Shown here piece after piece: positions 21,732 through 30,230 of a stretch of 64,000 bases of DNA. The stretch is taken from the NCBI RefSeq assembly GCF_006715785.1, contig NZ_VFNX01000001.1, forward strand, positions 372,001 to 436,000. Reading direction: 5' to 3'. Positions within the stretch are counted from its first letter, which is position 1. Each line of letters begins with the position of its first letter. The translations under genes were made by a program, and so were the position numbers. The notes under the pieces were generated by a model that ran no database searches, had not been told where the DNA came from, and saw nothing but the letters and a program-made list of their open reading frames with translations. Source of the stretch: Streptomyces puniciscabiei. Its GTDB lineage: Bacteria; Actinomycetota; Actinomycetes; Streptomycetales; Streptomycetaceae.

Positions 21732-22511
21732 TCAGACCTCGAGGTCGACCACCACCGGAGCGTGATCGGAGGCACCCTTGCCCTTGCGCTCCTCGCGGTC
21801 GACGTAGGCGTCCTTGACGGCCTTGGCGAAGGGCGCGTTGCCGTACACCAGGTCGATGCGCATGCCGCGGTTCTTGGGGAAGCAGAGCTGGCGGTAGTCC
21901 CAGTACGTGAACGGGTGGTCGTACTTCAGCGGGCGGGGCACCACGTCGTTCAGTCCGGCCTCGCGCAGGGACGCGAGGGCGGCGCGCTCGGCGGGGGTGA
22001 CATGGGTGGAGCCCTCGAAGACGGCCGGGTCGTAGACGTCGTCGTCCGTCGGCGCCACGTTGTAGTCCCCCATGACGGCGAACGGGCGGCTGCCGCCCGC
22101 GTCCCCGGCGACGGCCGCCCTCAGGGCCTCGAACCACTGGAGCTTGTAGGCGTAGTGCGGGTGCTCCACCTCGCGGCCGTTGGGGACGTACACCGACCAG
22201 ACGCGGACCGGGCCGCAGGTCGCCGAGATGGCGCGCGGCTCGGTGACGCCGTCGAAGCCGGGGTCACCGGGCAGGCCCTTGACGACGTCCTCGATGCCGA
22301 CCCGGGAGAGCACCGCCACGCCGTTCCACCGGCCGGTGGCGTGGACCGCCGACTCGTACCCCAGCTCGCGCAGCTGGTCGACCGGGAACTGCTCCTCGGC
22401 GACCTTGGCCTCCTGCAGGCACAGCACGTCGGTGCCGCTGCTCTCCAGCCAGGCCAGCAGCCTCGGCAGGCGGGCGGTGATCGAGTTCACGTTCCAGGTA
22501 GCGATGCGCAT
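21732..22511 (-). CDS. xth: Exodeoxyribonuclease III
   Basis: A 259-residue AP endonuclease/3'-exonuclease of the EEP fold used in base-excision repair. Metal and catalytic residues are visible: TWNVNS (Asn7), LQEAKV (Glu), VYVPNG, MGDYNVAPTDDDVYD (Asp and Asn), and the C-terminal SDHAPVVVD. Full length compared with E. coli XthA-type proteins. ATG 22511 starts directly at the conserved MRIATWNVNSI. Confidence 0.95.
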   Translation of the reverse strand: MRIATWNVNSITARLPRLLAWLESSGTDVLCLQEAKVAEEQFPVDQLRELGYESAVHATGRWNGVAVLSRVGIEDVVKGLPGDPGFDGVTEPRAISATCGPVRVWSVYVPNGREVEHPHYAYKLQWFEALRAAVAGDAGGSRPFAVMGDYNVAPTDDDVYDPAVFEGSTHVTPAERAALASLREAGLNDVVPRPLKYDHPFTYWDYRQLCFPKNRGMRIDLVYGNAPFAKAVKDAYVDREERKGKGASDHAPVVVDLEV

Positions 22512-22546
22512 GCCTCACAACCTACCCGGAGCCTCTGACAACGGGC

Positions 22547-23182
22547 TCAGACCTCCGCCGACGCCCCCGGGGTCAGCCGCTGGTGGTCCGTGCCGCCCAG
22601 GGCGCCGATCTGGCGGTCGTAGATCGGACGGGCCAGGTCGGTCAGCAGGGCGTCGTGGACGTCGTAGGCGCGCTGCGGCCGCACCTCGCGGACGTAGTCG
22701 ATGACCTCGGAGATCTTGTTCCACGGGGCCATCACCGGGAGCATCAGCGTCTGAACCGGATGGGCGGGCACGGTGAGGGCGTCGCCGGGGTGGAAGACCT
22801 TGCCGCCGTCGATCAGATAGCCGACGTTGGTGATCCGCGGGATGTCCGGGTGGATCACCGCGTGCAGTTCGCCGTGGACCTGCACCTCGAAGCCGGCCGC
22901 GGTGAAGGTGTCGCCGTGGCCGACGGTGTGCACCCGGCCCGGGAAGGCCGAGGTGATCCGCTCGGCGACGGACTTCAGCGTCCAGATCCGGGCCGCGGGG
23001 TTGTTCTCCATGGCGGCCCGGAGCCGGAACTCGTCGAAGTGGTCCGGGTGCTCGTGCGTGATCAGGATGGCATCCGCGCCGAGCGCGGCGTCCTCCTCGC
23101 TGAACCCGCCGGGATCGATGACGAGCGTCTGACCGTCCTTGTCGAGGCGGACACAGGCGTGGGACTTCTTCGTGAGCTTCAT
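22547..23182 (-). CDS. MBL-fold metallo-hydrolase
   Basis: A 211-residue metallo-beta-lactamase-fold hydrolase of the UlaG-like group. The signature THEHPDHFDEF gives the HxHxDH zinc motif; further ligands are His in HAVIHPD and Asp/His in VFHPGDAL and YDVHDALL. No signal peptide, so cytosolic. ATG 23182 (MKLTKKSHACVRL) is chosen over an in-frame start 45 nt upstream because the family starts at this KK(S/T)H segment. Substrate unknown. It follows the PcaD-PcaC gene by 56 bp. Confidence 0.88.
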   Translation of the reverse strand: MKLTKKSHACVRLDKDGQTLVIDPGGFSEEDAALGADAILITHEHPDHFDEFRLRAAMENNPAARIWTLKSVAERITSAFPGRVHTVGHGDTFTAAGFEVQVHGELHAVIHPDIPRITNVGYLIDGGKVFHPGDALTVPAHPVQTLMLPVMAPWNKISEVIDYVREVRPQRAYDVHDALLTDLARPIYDRQIGALGGTDHQRLTPGASAEV

Positions 23183-23238
23183 GTCACACCATCCTGCCGT
23201 GTACGGCGGCGCGGGGCTCACTCGCACTCACCGGGCGT

Positions 23239-24534
23239 TCACTCGGCGGGCGTGGTCTCCTCCTGGACGACCTGCCGCGCCACCCGGAACGCACTGTTCG
23301 CGGCCGGCAGCCCGCAGTACACGGCCGCCTGCAGCAGCACCTCCTCGATCTCGTCCGGGGTGAGGCCGTTGCGCAGGGCGGCCCTGGTGTGCACGGCCAG
23401 CTCCTCCAGATAGCCGCCCGCGACCAGCGCGGTCAGCGTGATGCAGCTGCGGGTACGGCGGTCCAGGCCCGGCCGGTCCCAGATCTCGCCCCAGGCGTAG
23501 CGGGTGACGAACTCCTGGAACTCCTCGGAGAACCCTTCGGCCTCGGCCAGCGCCCGGTCCACGTGCGCGTCGCCGAGCACCTCCCGGCGGATCTTCAGCC
23601 CGGTCCCGTACCGGTCGGACTGCCCGTCCGGCTGTGCCGGTACGGCGGCCGGGGCTATCTCGGCGACCGGCGTGGCCTGCGGCGGCACGGCCGGGAGCGG
23701 GACGGCCGCGGCCGCGGCCGCCGGCAGCAGCGTCTGGCCGGTGTCGTAGGGCTGCTGCCAGGCGGTGGAGAAGTGGTGCGCCAGCAGGTCGGTGACGGCC
23801 GCCGGCTGTTCGACCGGGACCAGGTGGGACGCGCCGGGGACGACCGCGAGCCGGGCGTCCGGTATGCCGGCGACCAGAGTGCGGGCCTCGGCGGGCCCGG
23901 TGACCTGGTCGTCGGAGCCGACGAGCACGAGCGTCGGCACGCCGACCCGGCCGAGCTCGGCCCTGACGTCGAAGGAGGCGAGCGCCTCGCAGGCGGCGAT
24001 GTAGCAGCCCGGGTCGGTGGTGCGGACCATCTGCACCGCCCACTCGGTGATCGCCGGCTGGGCCGCGGCGAAGGATCCGGTGAACCAGCGGTCGGGCGAC
24101 GTACGGGCGATCGGGTCGAGCCCGTTGGTACGGACGATCACCCCGCGCTGCCGGAACTCGTCGGCGGTCCCGAACCGGGGCGAGGCCGCGACCAGCGCCA
24201 GCGAGGCGAGCCGCTCGGGACGGCGCAGGGCCAGCTCGATGCCGACGGCACCGCCGAGCGCACAGCCCGCGTAGCCGAACCGCTGCACACCGAGCGAGTC
24301 CAGCGTCGCCAGCAGCCGCGTGGCCAGCTCGGCGACGGACCCCGCCGGGTGCGCGGGGGCCCCGCCGTGACCGGGCAGGTCGAACCGCAGGACCCGCCAC
24401 TGCTTGGTCAGCTCCGGCACCTGGCGGTCCCACATGTGCCATGTGGTACCCAGTGAGGGACCCAAGATCAGGACCGGAGCGTCTTCTGGCCCGTCAAAGC
24501 GGTATTGCAGGGTGTTCGGGGGTGTCTCACTCAC
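23239..24534 (-). CDS. pcaL: 3-oxoadipate enol-lactonase / 4-carboxymuconolactone decarboxylase fusion
   Basis: A 431-residue fusion of an alpha/beta hydrolase (PcaD-like, about 1-265), an Ala/Pro linker (about 275-325) and a carboxymuconolactone decarboxylase domain (PcaC, about 330-425; RTRSCITLTALVAGGYLEEL and LLQAAVYCGLPAANSAF). Both steps belong to protocatechuate breakdown. The nucleophile elbow reads AGCALGG where PcaD has GLSMGG: the catalytic serine position is Ala92, preceded by Cys91. Asp (VGSDDQV) and His (PGASHLVPVEQP) are kept. GTG 24534 (VSETPPN) fits the family start. The left end of an IS110 lies 26 bp upstream, so the native promoter has been displaced, and the usual pca neighbours are absent. 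Confidence 0.85.
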   Translation of the reverse strand: MSETPPNTLQYRFDGPEDAPVLILGPSLGTTWHMWDRQVPELTKQWRVLRFDLPGHGGAPAHPAGSVAELATRLLATLDSLGVQRFGYAGCALGGAVGIELALRRPERLASLALVAASPRFGTADEFRQRGVIVRTNGLDPIARTSPDRWFTGSFAAAQPAITEWAVQMVRTTDPGCYIAACEALASFDVRAELGRVGVPTLVLVGSDDQVTGPAEARTLVAGIPDARLAVVPGASHLVPVEQPAAVTDLLAHHFSTAWQQPYDTGQTLLPAAAAAAVPLPAVPPQATPVAEIAPAAVPAQPDGQSDRYGTGLKIRREVLGDAHVDRALAEAEGFSEEFQEFVTRYAWGEIWDRPGLDRRTRSCITLTALVAGGYLEELAVHTRAALRNGLTPDEIEEVLLQAAVYCGLPAANSAFRVARQVVQEETTPAE

Positions 24535-24566
24535 GCCCCAGACCCTCTCACGTCTCACGGACGCCC

Positions 24567-25664
24567 CTATAACGGGGGAACGCTGGATACCGTTCTGACC
24601 AGGTTGAAGACCTCGCGGGCGGCATATCGCTTGAGGCATCGGATGATCTCACGCCGGGTCTTGCCTTCCTGGGTGCGGCGTTCGTAGTACGCCTGGGTTC
24701 GGGGGTCGTGGCGCAGGCGGGTGAACACGATGCGGTGCAGGGCGGCGTTGGCCTGCCGGTCGCCGCCGTGGTTGAGCCGTCGCGTGATGCGCCGCCCGGA
24801 GGAGTACTCGATGGGGCTGACTCCGCAAAGGGCAGCAAAGGACGCCTCGGTGTTCAGCCGCTCGGGATTGTCCCCCATGGTGATCAGGAGAGTGACGGCG
24901 CTGTCCGGGCCGATGCCCATCGGTACGAGCAGTTGCGGCGCGTGGCGTTCGACGAGTCGGGTCAGGCGTTGGTTCAGCTCGTTGATCTGCCCGGTGAGCT
25001 GTTCGATGCGTTCGGCGAGCATGCGTAATGTCATGTGGGTGGCCTGGACCACCGCGTCCTCGTCTCCCCCACCATCGGGTGGGCTGACGGTCGCGCAGGT
25101 GCGGAACAGCTCGGCATTGCCCAAGCTCGACAACCGTTCCCGCAGGGCGGGGTCGGCGATCACTAGGACGGCCTTGACCTGGTTGATCGCCTGTGTGCGG
25201 GCCTTGACCGCGGAGTCCTTGGCGAGTTTGTAGATCCGGGCGCCTTGCACGGGTCCGTCGCCGGACTTGGCCTGGGCCCGGGTGCGACCGCTGAGCACGG
25301 CGCGCGCTGCGGCCTGCGCATCGAGCGGGTCCGACTTGCCGAGCAGACGGCGGGCTGTGCGGTCGGGCCGGTTCACTTCGAACACCTGGACATGCTGGGC
25401 CAGCAGGTAGCGGGACAGGCCCGCGCCGAAGGTACCGGTGCCCTCCACACCGGCACGGCGCACCGTCCCCCGCCTGCGGGCCCACACGAGCAGCCGACGG
25501 TAGCCAGCCACCGTCGCCGGAAAGGACTCGGTGCCAAGGACCTTCCCCAGCGGGGACACCACGGCGGCGACGTGAACCTCACCGTGCGTGTCCACGCCGA
25601 GCACGACTTCTCTCCGCACGGGAGGATCCGTACTGGAGGAGGTGCTGCGCTGTCTGGTCGTCAT
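24567..25664 (-). CDS. IS110 family transposase (DEDD recombinase), intact
   Basis: A 365-residue IS110 recombinase. The RuvC-like DEDD domain is N-terminal: VLGVDTHGEVH (Asp), GVEGTGTFGAGL (Glu), GKSDPLDAQAAARA (Asp, Asp). A coiled coil follows (RMLAERIEQLTGQINELNQRL) and the C-terminal Transposase_20 domain carries the catalytic serine region ALCGVSPIEYSSGRR and NHGGDRQANAALHRI. ATG 25664 has GGGAGG upstream. The stop lies 7 bp from the element end. Unlike copies B and C it has no frameshift, so it may be active and supply recombinase for them. Confidence 0.93.
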   Translation of the reverse strand: MTTRQRSTSSSTDPPVRREVVLGVDTHGEVHVAAVVSPLGKVLGTESFPATVAGYRRLLVWARRRGTVRRAGVEGTGTFGAGLSRYLLAQHVQVFEVNRPDRTARRLLGKSDPLDAQAAARAVLSGRTRAQAKSGDGPVQGARIYKLAKDSAVKARTQAINQVKAVLVIADPALRERLSSLGNAELFRTCATVSPPDGGGDEDAVVQATHMTLRMLAERIEQLTGQINELNQRLTRLVERHAPQLLVPMGIGPDSAVTLLITMGDNPERLNTEASFAALCGVSPIEYSSGRRITRRLNHGGDRQANAALHRIVFTRLRHDPRTQAYYERRTQEGKTRREIIRCLKRYAAREVFNLVRTVSSVPPL

Positions 25665-25970
25665 GGTGGTTCGCCTCCCGCAGGGTGACACGCTGAGTGG
25701 ATGGCACCGGCCCGCTCGGGCGGTCTGAACCGTGATGGCGCCTGGAACTCGGCAAGGCCCCTATGGGGACACGCCCTGTGGCTCGGTGACAGCAGAAGCC
25801 AGCCCGCAACGACGGTCGACAAGCCTGTGACTGGACACTTCGGTCAAAGATCTCAAGAGTCAGACCCCCGTCCGGGACGGCATCGCGCAACCGTCGCATC
25901 GATCCCGGCGTATCGGCATCTACCGACCACAGCCGGATGGCTTCGCCCGAACCAATGCCCAACCTGGCCG
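25665..25970 (-). ncRNA. Candidate IS110 bridge (seeker) RNA region, copy A
   Basis: About 300 bp upstream of the transposase are non-coding yet strongly conserved against copy C, including AACTCGGCAAGGCCCCTATG, a GTGACTGGACACTTCGGTCA block, and a CCGTC-CGG-GACGG hairpin. IS110-group elements are known to encode a structured bridge RNA in this position, 5' of the recombinase gene. The ends and loops of the RNA were not determined; the assignment rests on position and conservation. Confidence 0.5.
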
Positions 25971-26248
25971 GAGCAGGCTGAGAATGAGCTGACTCCCCGC
26001 CCACTCGCGACCGGCAATGACAGACAGCCGTCTGGGCCGCCTTACGGTCGCCCTCCATCGGCCATCGCACGAACGGCTTCGAGCCCTCATTCTGGTGCAC
26101 GGTTGTCCGCAAGTCATGGCGCGGGCTGCCAAAGAGGCTGCCTAGCAACTCGGCAAAGGCACCGGCGAGTGCTTGGGAACTCGGTCTACTCGAGTAACGG
26201 GGAACAGCAGCACCGCACGAAGGGGCGCCCGCGTGGAAGGCATGGCGC

Positions 26249-26343
26249 ATGTGGGCGCTGCCGGACCCGATGCTCGCGGCCCCCCGTCTCCGACCCGGCG
26301 CCGCCCGATGGGTGGGCCGCCGAGGAGAAGTGGGACGGTTCTC
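26249..26343 (+). pseudogene. ATP-dependent DNA ligase, N-terminal fragment
   Basis: From ATG 26249 the frame reads MWALPDPMLAAP; after an extra C in a run at about 26279 the next frame continues VSDPAPPDGWAAEEKWDG, which is the start of an actinobacterial ATP-dependent DNA ligase up to the catalytic lysine motif (here EKWDG). The sequence then stops matching; the following part of the same protein appears at 27792. The gene is thus both frameshifted and split. Confidence 0.6.
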
Positions 26344-27797
26344 CAGACACCTCGTGATGTCTCATTCGCGTTGGCACCGTTCACCCAGGTCACGACTGGT
26401 CCTTCGTGCGTGCGGCTGAGGCTTGCCCGGTGTCTGCGCCGGCGCTGACGTGCCGCTGGGTCTCCTGGGGGCCGTGCCAGTCCAGGCAGACGGCGGTGGC
26501 ATCGTCTTCGAGCCGGCCGTCGGCGGCGTCCCGGACCGCGGACGTCAGCGCCAGCGCGGTCTCCCTCGGGTGCAGATTCCGGGTGCGCGCCAGCAGGGCG
26601 GGCAGATCGACCTTCTCTCCGTGACGTTCGAGCATGCCGTCGGTGAACATGAGCAGACGGTCACCGGGCCGCAGGTCGAGGTCCTGCACACGGTACGGGT
26701 GGGGAGTCAGCTCAGACAGCCCGAAGGGATGGTCCACCTCGCAGGCAATCGTCTCCACAGCCCCGTCGCGCATGCGCAGCGGCCAGGGATGACCGGCGTT
26801 GACGAACTGGGCCCGCCCGGTATGGAGATTGATGCGCAGGAGCTGCCCGGTGGCATGACCGTGGCCGTGTTCGATCAGTGCCTGGTCTGCCCGGTGGGCC
26901 TGTTCGCCCAGGCCGGTGCCCGCCCGGCGGGCACCGCGCAGGGCGCCCACCAGGACCGTGGCGGCCAGGGCGGAATCCATGTCGTGGCCCATGGGATCGG
27001 TCACCGACACGTGCAAGGTGTCGCGGTCCACGGTGTAGTCGAAGGTGTCGCCGCTGAGGTCCTCGGAGGGCTCCAGGTTCCCGCACAGGGTGAACTGTGC
27101 GGCCTCGCACGACAGCGACAGGGGCAGCAGCTGGTACTGGATTTCAGCCGCCAGGGTGGCCGGCTTGGACCGTTTGCCCCAGGTGTAGAGATCGGTGAAG
27201 CGGCCGTTGGCGATCACGATGTAGGCCAGGATGTGGGCGGCTTCCCCGACTGCGTCGAGCACGTCCTCGCCAGGGCCGGTCGGCAGGAGCAGTTCCAGCA
27301 GCCCGATCGCATCCCCGCGGTTGGTGACGGGCACGATCACCCGCTGCCCCTCGCCGGTCGCGTCCTGATACAGGCGCTGGGTACGGATCACCTCCTCGTA
27401 GACACTGCCGAGCAGGGGAACCCGCTCGGCCTGCCGCCCACCCTGAGTGGGAGCGGTGGACAGCCGAGCCACCGCCTTCCCTGTCAGGTCCACGATGAGG
27501 AAAGAGACCTTGGTGGCCTCGAAACGCCGCCGCAGGTCCTCCGCGATCACGTCGACGGCGTCCGCCGGCGCCGCTCTCTCCGCTGCTGTCAGCAATCGGG
27601 TGAGCCCACTTTGTCCACCGCTCACGACCGCAGTCCCTTCCGCACCCCCCCACCAGCTTGGTAATAGCCGCAGTGAGCGTCAATCCGTGAACAGTCACGC
27701 TCCGGCGTTCGCCCGCGGACGGGGCCGCCACGGCTGCTCTGTACAAAAGCGGCTCGACGGGCCCATGTCTTAGGAGACACGCCAGAGTCTGGATAAC
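26339..27797. other. Possible insertion carrying a phosphatase gene, with imperfect inverted ends
   Basis: This 1.46-kb stretch separates the two halves of the DNA ligase pseudogene. Its ends resemble each other in inverted orientation: TTCTCCAGAC then GTCTC at 26339-26363, and the complement TTATCCAGAC then GTCTC at 27796-27774. The only gene inside is the SpoIIE-type phosphatase. No transposase is present, so if mobile it would depend on another element. Chance similarity is not excluded. Confidence 0.35.
26390..27625 (-). CDS. SpoIIE-type PP2C phosphatase with N-terminal GAF-like sensor
   Basis: A 411-residue cytosolic serine phosphatase of the RsbU/SpoIIE group, which dephosphorylates anti-sigma-factor antagonists. 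Residues 15-165 look like a GAF sensor ([28 protein letters not shown]); the PP2C part follows with [38 protein letters not shown] and [11 protein letters not shown]. The metal-site motif DPMGHD is an atypical version of DGMGHG. It is a paralog of the gene at 34073 with the same domain order. GTG 27625 is the start; the rest of the insertion up to 27790 holds no other gene. Confidence 0.85.
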   Translation of the reverse strand: MSGGQSGLTRLLTAAERAAPADAVDVIAEDLRRRFEATKVSFLIVDLTGKAVARLSTAPTQGGRQAERVPLLGSVYEEVIRTQRLYQDATGEGQRVIVPVTNRGDAIGLLELLLPTGPGEDVLDAVGEAAHILAYIVIANGRFTDLYTWGKRSKPATLAAEIQYQLLPLSLSCEAAQFTLCGNLEPSEDLSGDTFDYTVDRDTLHVSVTDPMGHDMDSALAATVLVGALRGARRAGTGLGEQAHRADQALIEHGHGHATGQLLRINLHTGRAQFVNAGHPWPLRMRDGAVETIACEVDHPFGLSELTPHPYRVQDLDLRPGDRLLMFTDGMLERHGEKVDLPALLARTRNLHPRETALALTSAVRDAADGRLEDDATAVCLDWHGPQETQRHVSAGADTGQASAARTKDQS

Positions 27798-28230
27798 GAT
27801 GGCTGGAGAGCGCTGCTCTCTCTGGATGCCGGGCGTTTGGTGTTGCGCTCGCGCAGGGACAGGAACCTCGCACCCTCCTTCCCCGAGGTTCGTTCCGGGC
27901 ACGGTCCAGCTGCCGACGCGACGGCCCTGGACGGCGAGCTGGTCGTACGGGAAATCCAGCAGGCTCGCCTTCGAGCGACTCCAGGGTCGCCTCCAGCGGC
28001 GCGGTGCCGGCGCTGCCCGGCTCGCCGAGCAGTGGCCCGCCCACTTCGTCGCCTTCGACTTGTTGCGCCTGGCGGGCACCGACACGACCAGATGGCCGTA
28101 CGCGGGCGCCAGGGCGGCTGCTCCGGAACGCCTTTTTGCCGAACAGAACCTCACCGCGCCGTGGGCGCTGTGCCCGTCGTTCCCCCCGCTGGCCTGGGGA
28201 TTCACGAAACTGCGGACAGGGCCCTGAAAG
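27792..28230 (+). pseudogene. ATP-dependent DNA ligase, continuation fragment
   Basis: From 27792 the frame reads DNDGWRALLSLDAGRLVLRSRR, then TALDGELVV, both adenylation-domain motifs of LigD/LigB-type ligases. A frameshift at about 27965 moves the match to the next frame: RLAFERLQGRLQRRGAGAAR, WPAHFVAFDLLRLAGTDTT, LFAEQNLTAPWALCP. Joined to 26249-26343 it reads EKWDG...WRALLSLDAGR without missing residues, so one ancestral gene was interrupted at this point. The C-terminal half is lost. Confidence 0.7.
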
Positions 28231-28231
28231 C

Positions 28232-28566
28232 GGCCAGGGCTACTTGTCGCCCGAGCCGGACGGGAGCCGACCCGCAGGTCCACCGCGGCCCGGTCCGTGA
28301 GGCGGGGAGCAAGGCTGCGGCTCAACCGGGCGAGGGCCTCGTCCACCTCCAGAGTCTGACCGAGCACGTCACGTCGGGACCAGCCGTCCGTCACCACGCA
28401 GGCACCTGTCGTCGTCCCCGCGTGCCGCACGCCTCTCGGCCAGCGCCCACAACAGCGGGCAGCGCTCCCGCGGGATGAGGGCACCTCCCGGGTCACGATG
28501 GCACAGATCGTGCGTGGAACTCCCCGTCGCCACCCGCCACACCAACGGCGGGGCCATGGGCGCCAT
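28232..28566 (-). pseudogene. Degraded sensor-type coding remnant
   Basis: On the minus strand two frames give plausible protein pieces, one around VWRVATGSSTHDLC and one reading VLGQTLEVDEALARLSRSLA then PRLTDRAAVDLRVGS. The latter resembles the first helix of GAF domains in Streptomyces phosphatases. Frames are broken and no start or stop is convincing. It is listed as a remnant only. Confidence 0.3.
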
Positions 28567-28592
28567 CGCGGGGCGCCGTCACTGCGGTCACG

Positions 28593-29096
28593 TCAGCGGC
28601 TCCCCCGGCTCGTTGGCTGAACCGGAGGAGCCTGAGTCGAGCCGGCCCCATGGATGCGCTGCTGAACGCGGCCCACCTCCGGGTCCCCCTCCCGAGTCCC
28701 CCGCACCCGAATGCCTGCCGCGATGTGCTGCAACGGATCGGACGCCTCCTGCGCGGTCGGCAGCCGCCCGGCCGACAACAGCAGCGGGCCGGCGCCGCAA
28801 AGCACCCGGGACAGCGGGCCCGTCACCGTCTCCGGCACCGGCGGCAACGGTCCCGTCAGGCTGGGCAGAGCGGCATTGGGGTCACGGTGCGAGACCCAGA
28901 CCCGCTCGACGGCGCCGTCCTCGTCCATCAGATCGGCCGCGGACCAGTCCGCCAGTCCCGGCACCAGCACGCGGCACACCCGCCTGAGCCCCTCGACCGC
29001 GTCCAGCGTGCTCGACAGCGCCGCCGCGCTCCGGGTGGCGAACGCCAGCCGGTCGAGCGCCGCTCGCAGCGCCGCGTCCGCCTCATCCTCGTCCAT
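28593..29096 (-). pseudogene. Truncated GAF-domain protein (remnant of a SpoIIE-type phosphatase)
   Basis: Starting at ATG 29096 (MDEDEADAALRAALDRLAF) the first 125 residues match the GAF sensor of large Streptomyces SpoIIE phosphatases (LRRVCRVLVPGLADWSAADL, GPLPPVPETVTGPLSRVL, GAGPLLL). After about DPLQHIAAG the sequence turns into unrelated Arg/Gly-rich residues to the stop at 28593, and the catalytic domain is absent. It is probably the left-over 5' end of a phosphatase gene. Confidence 0.55.
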
Positions 29097-29193
29097 GGCG
29101 ACCACCTGCCCGCCTGGGGCCCCGCGGCCGCTTCCGCCCTGGGAAGCCAGCTTGCCGAACGACGGTTCGCGGGGCCTGTGCCCGCGCCGCCGC

Positions 29194-29562
29194 TCATGCC
29201 GCGTCGCGCCAGGCGGCGATACCGGTCACCGTGACCGCGACGGTGACCGGCTCCGCGGCACCGTGGGTGGCGAGGTGGGTGACGAGGGCGGCTGTCACCC
29301 GGTCGTGGACGTTTCGGGCGATGTCCAGCGCCCGCCGACCCTCCGTCAGGACGCAGCGCACCTCGATGTGCCATCCCGAACCGTCCGGCGCCCGGTCGGC
29401 GCGTACGCCGGCCTCAGGTGGCGTGGTGTCCGCCCGGGTGGGCGCGGCGGCTGCCGCGAGGCGCCGCGCGAGGCGGGGTTGCAGGGCGGCCACGCCAGGA
29501 ACCGCGAGGGCTGCCTCGGCCGCGACGCCGAGGAGCGCGGTGGTGCCGGTGGCGGTCATCAT
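29194..29562 (-). CDS. Asp23/Gls24-like small protein
   Basis: A 122-residue protein with the alternating beta pattern of Asp23/Gls24: AAEAALAVPGVAALQPRLARR at the N-terminus, WHIEVRCVLTEG in the middle and EPVTVAVTVTGIAAW at the end. Asp23 proteins are membrane-associated envelope-stress factors held by AmaP. ATG 29562 overlaps the stop of the upstream anti-sigma fusion (ATGA). It ends the minus-strand arm of the divergent stress cluster. Confidence 0.7.
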   Translation of the reverse strand: MMTATGTTALLGVAAEAALAVPGVAALQPRLARRLAAAAAPTRADTTPPEAGVRADRAPDGSGWHIEVRCVLTEGRRALDIARNVHDRVTAALVTHLATHGAAEPVTVAVTVTGIAAWRDAA

Positions 29563-30230
29563 GCGCCACCGCCCGTCGGGAGGCGGGGACCGAGGGTCGG
29601 TCCCGGTTCCAGTACGTCGGCCACGGTGATGTCGACGGCTGTCACCGTGAGCCCCAGGTCCTGTCCGGCCGAGTGGAGGACCGATCGGCGTACCTGGTGG
29701 ACCCGGTCGGGCAGCGGGCGGTCGAGGGCGGCGGCCAGGGTCATGGTCACCCGCACGTCGGTGCCGTTGCCCTCGGGTACGAGCCGGCAGGTCGCGGCCC
29801 TGGCACCGGGGACCGTGTCCGCGGCCCGCCTCAGCACCTTCGCCGCGGCGCTCTCGGCGATCCGCAGGTCCCGGTCGGGGTCGGCCAGGGGCAGCAGCCG
29901 CCCGAATCGGACCTCTGCCCTGACGACGTCCATGACCCGGTCGGCGAGTGCGTGCAGGCCCGGAGGGTCCTCGTCGCGCAGCGCCCGGGCGGCCGCGTTC
30001 ACCGTGGCCAGTCCCTCGACCGCCTCTCGGCAGTATGGACAGGACACCGGGTGCGGGTCCGCGGCCGGCGGTGCGTCCCGTGCCTGTTCCCAGACCCGGC
30101 TGAGCAGGCGGCCGCAGGGCAGTACCTCATCGCCTGCGATCGGGGGCACGTCGGCGGCGGCCCAGCCGTTGCGGGGCCCGCCGGCTCCGGGCGGTTCGGG
30201 AGGCCGCGTGTGCGGGTCGTCTAGCGCCAT
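29559..30230 (-). CDS. Zinc-binding anti-sigma factor fused to an Asp23-like domain
   Basis: A 223-residue protein. Residues 55-70 hold PHPVSCPYC, an HxxxCxxC zinc motif of ZAS anti-sigma factors, set in a helical region. The C-terminal 110 residues form an Asp23-like domain (RVTMTLAAALDRPLPDRVHQ, then VTAVDITVADV). It lacks a membrane helix. The gene overlaps the ECF sigma gene by 10 bp, the usual partner arrangement, so it most likely binds and silences that sigma factor. Joining an anti-sigma module to the structural domain of the target operon suggests that it senses Asp23 assembly, which is inference. ATG 30230. Confidence 0.75.
   Translation of the reverse strand: MALDDPHTRPPEPPGAGGPRNGWAAADVPPIAGDEVLPCGRLLSRVWEQARDAPPAADPHPVSCPYCREAVEGLATVNAAARALRDEDPPGLHALADRVMDVVRAEVRFGRLLPLADPDRDLRIAESAAAKVLRRAADTVPGARAATCRLVPEGNGTDVRVTMTLAAALDRPLPDRVHQVRRSVLHSAGQDLGLTVTAVDITVADVLEPGPTLGPRLPTGGGA

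Larger units (their letters stand above)
24560..25970 (-). mobile_element. IS110 family element, copy A (complete)
   Basis: The transposase gene plus about 300 bp of upstream non-coding DNA match a second copy at 47868-49285. The left limit is the shared GACGCCCCTATA at 24560, just past the transposase stop. The right limit is approximate: similarity to copy C fades near 25970. As in other IS110 elements no long terminal inverted repeats are seen. It sits immediately upstream of pcaL in the same orientation. Confidence 0.8.
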
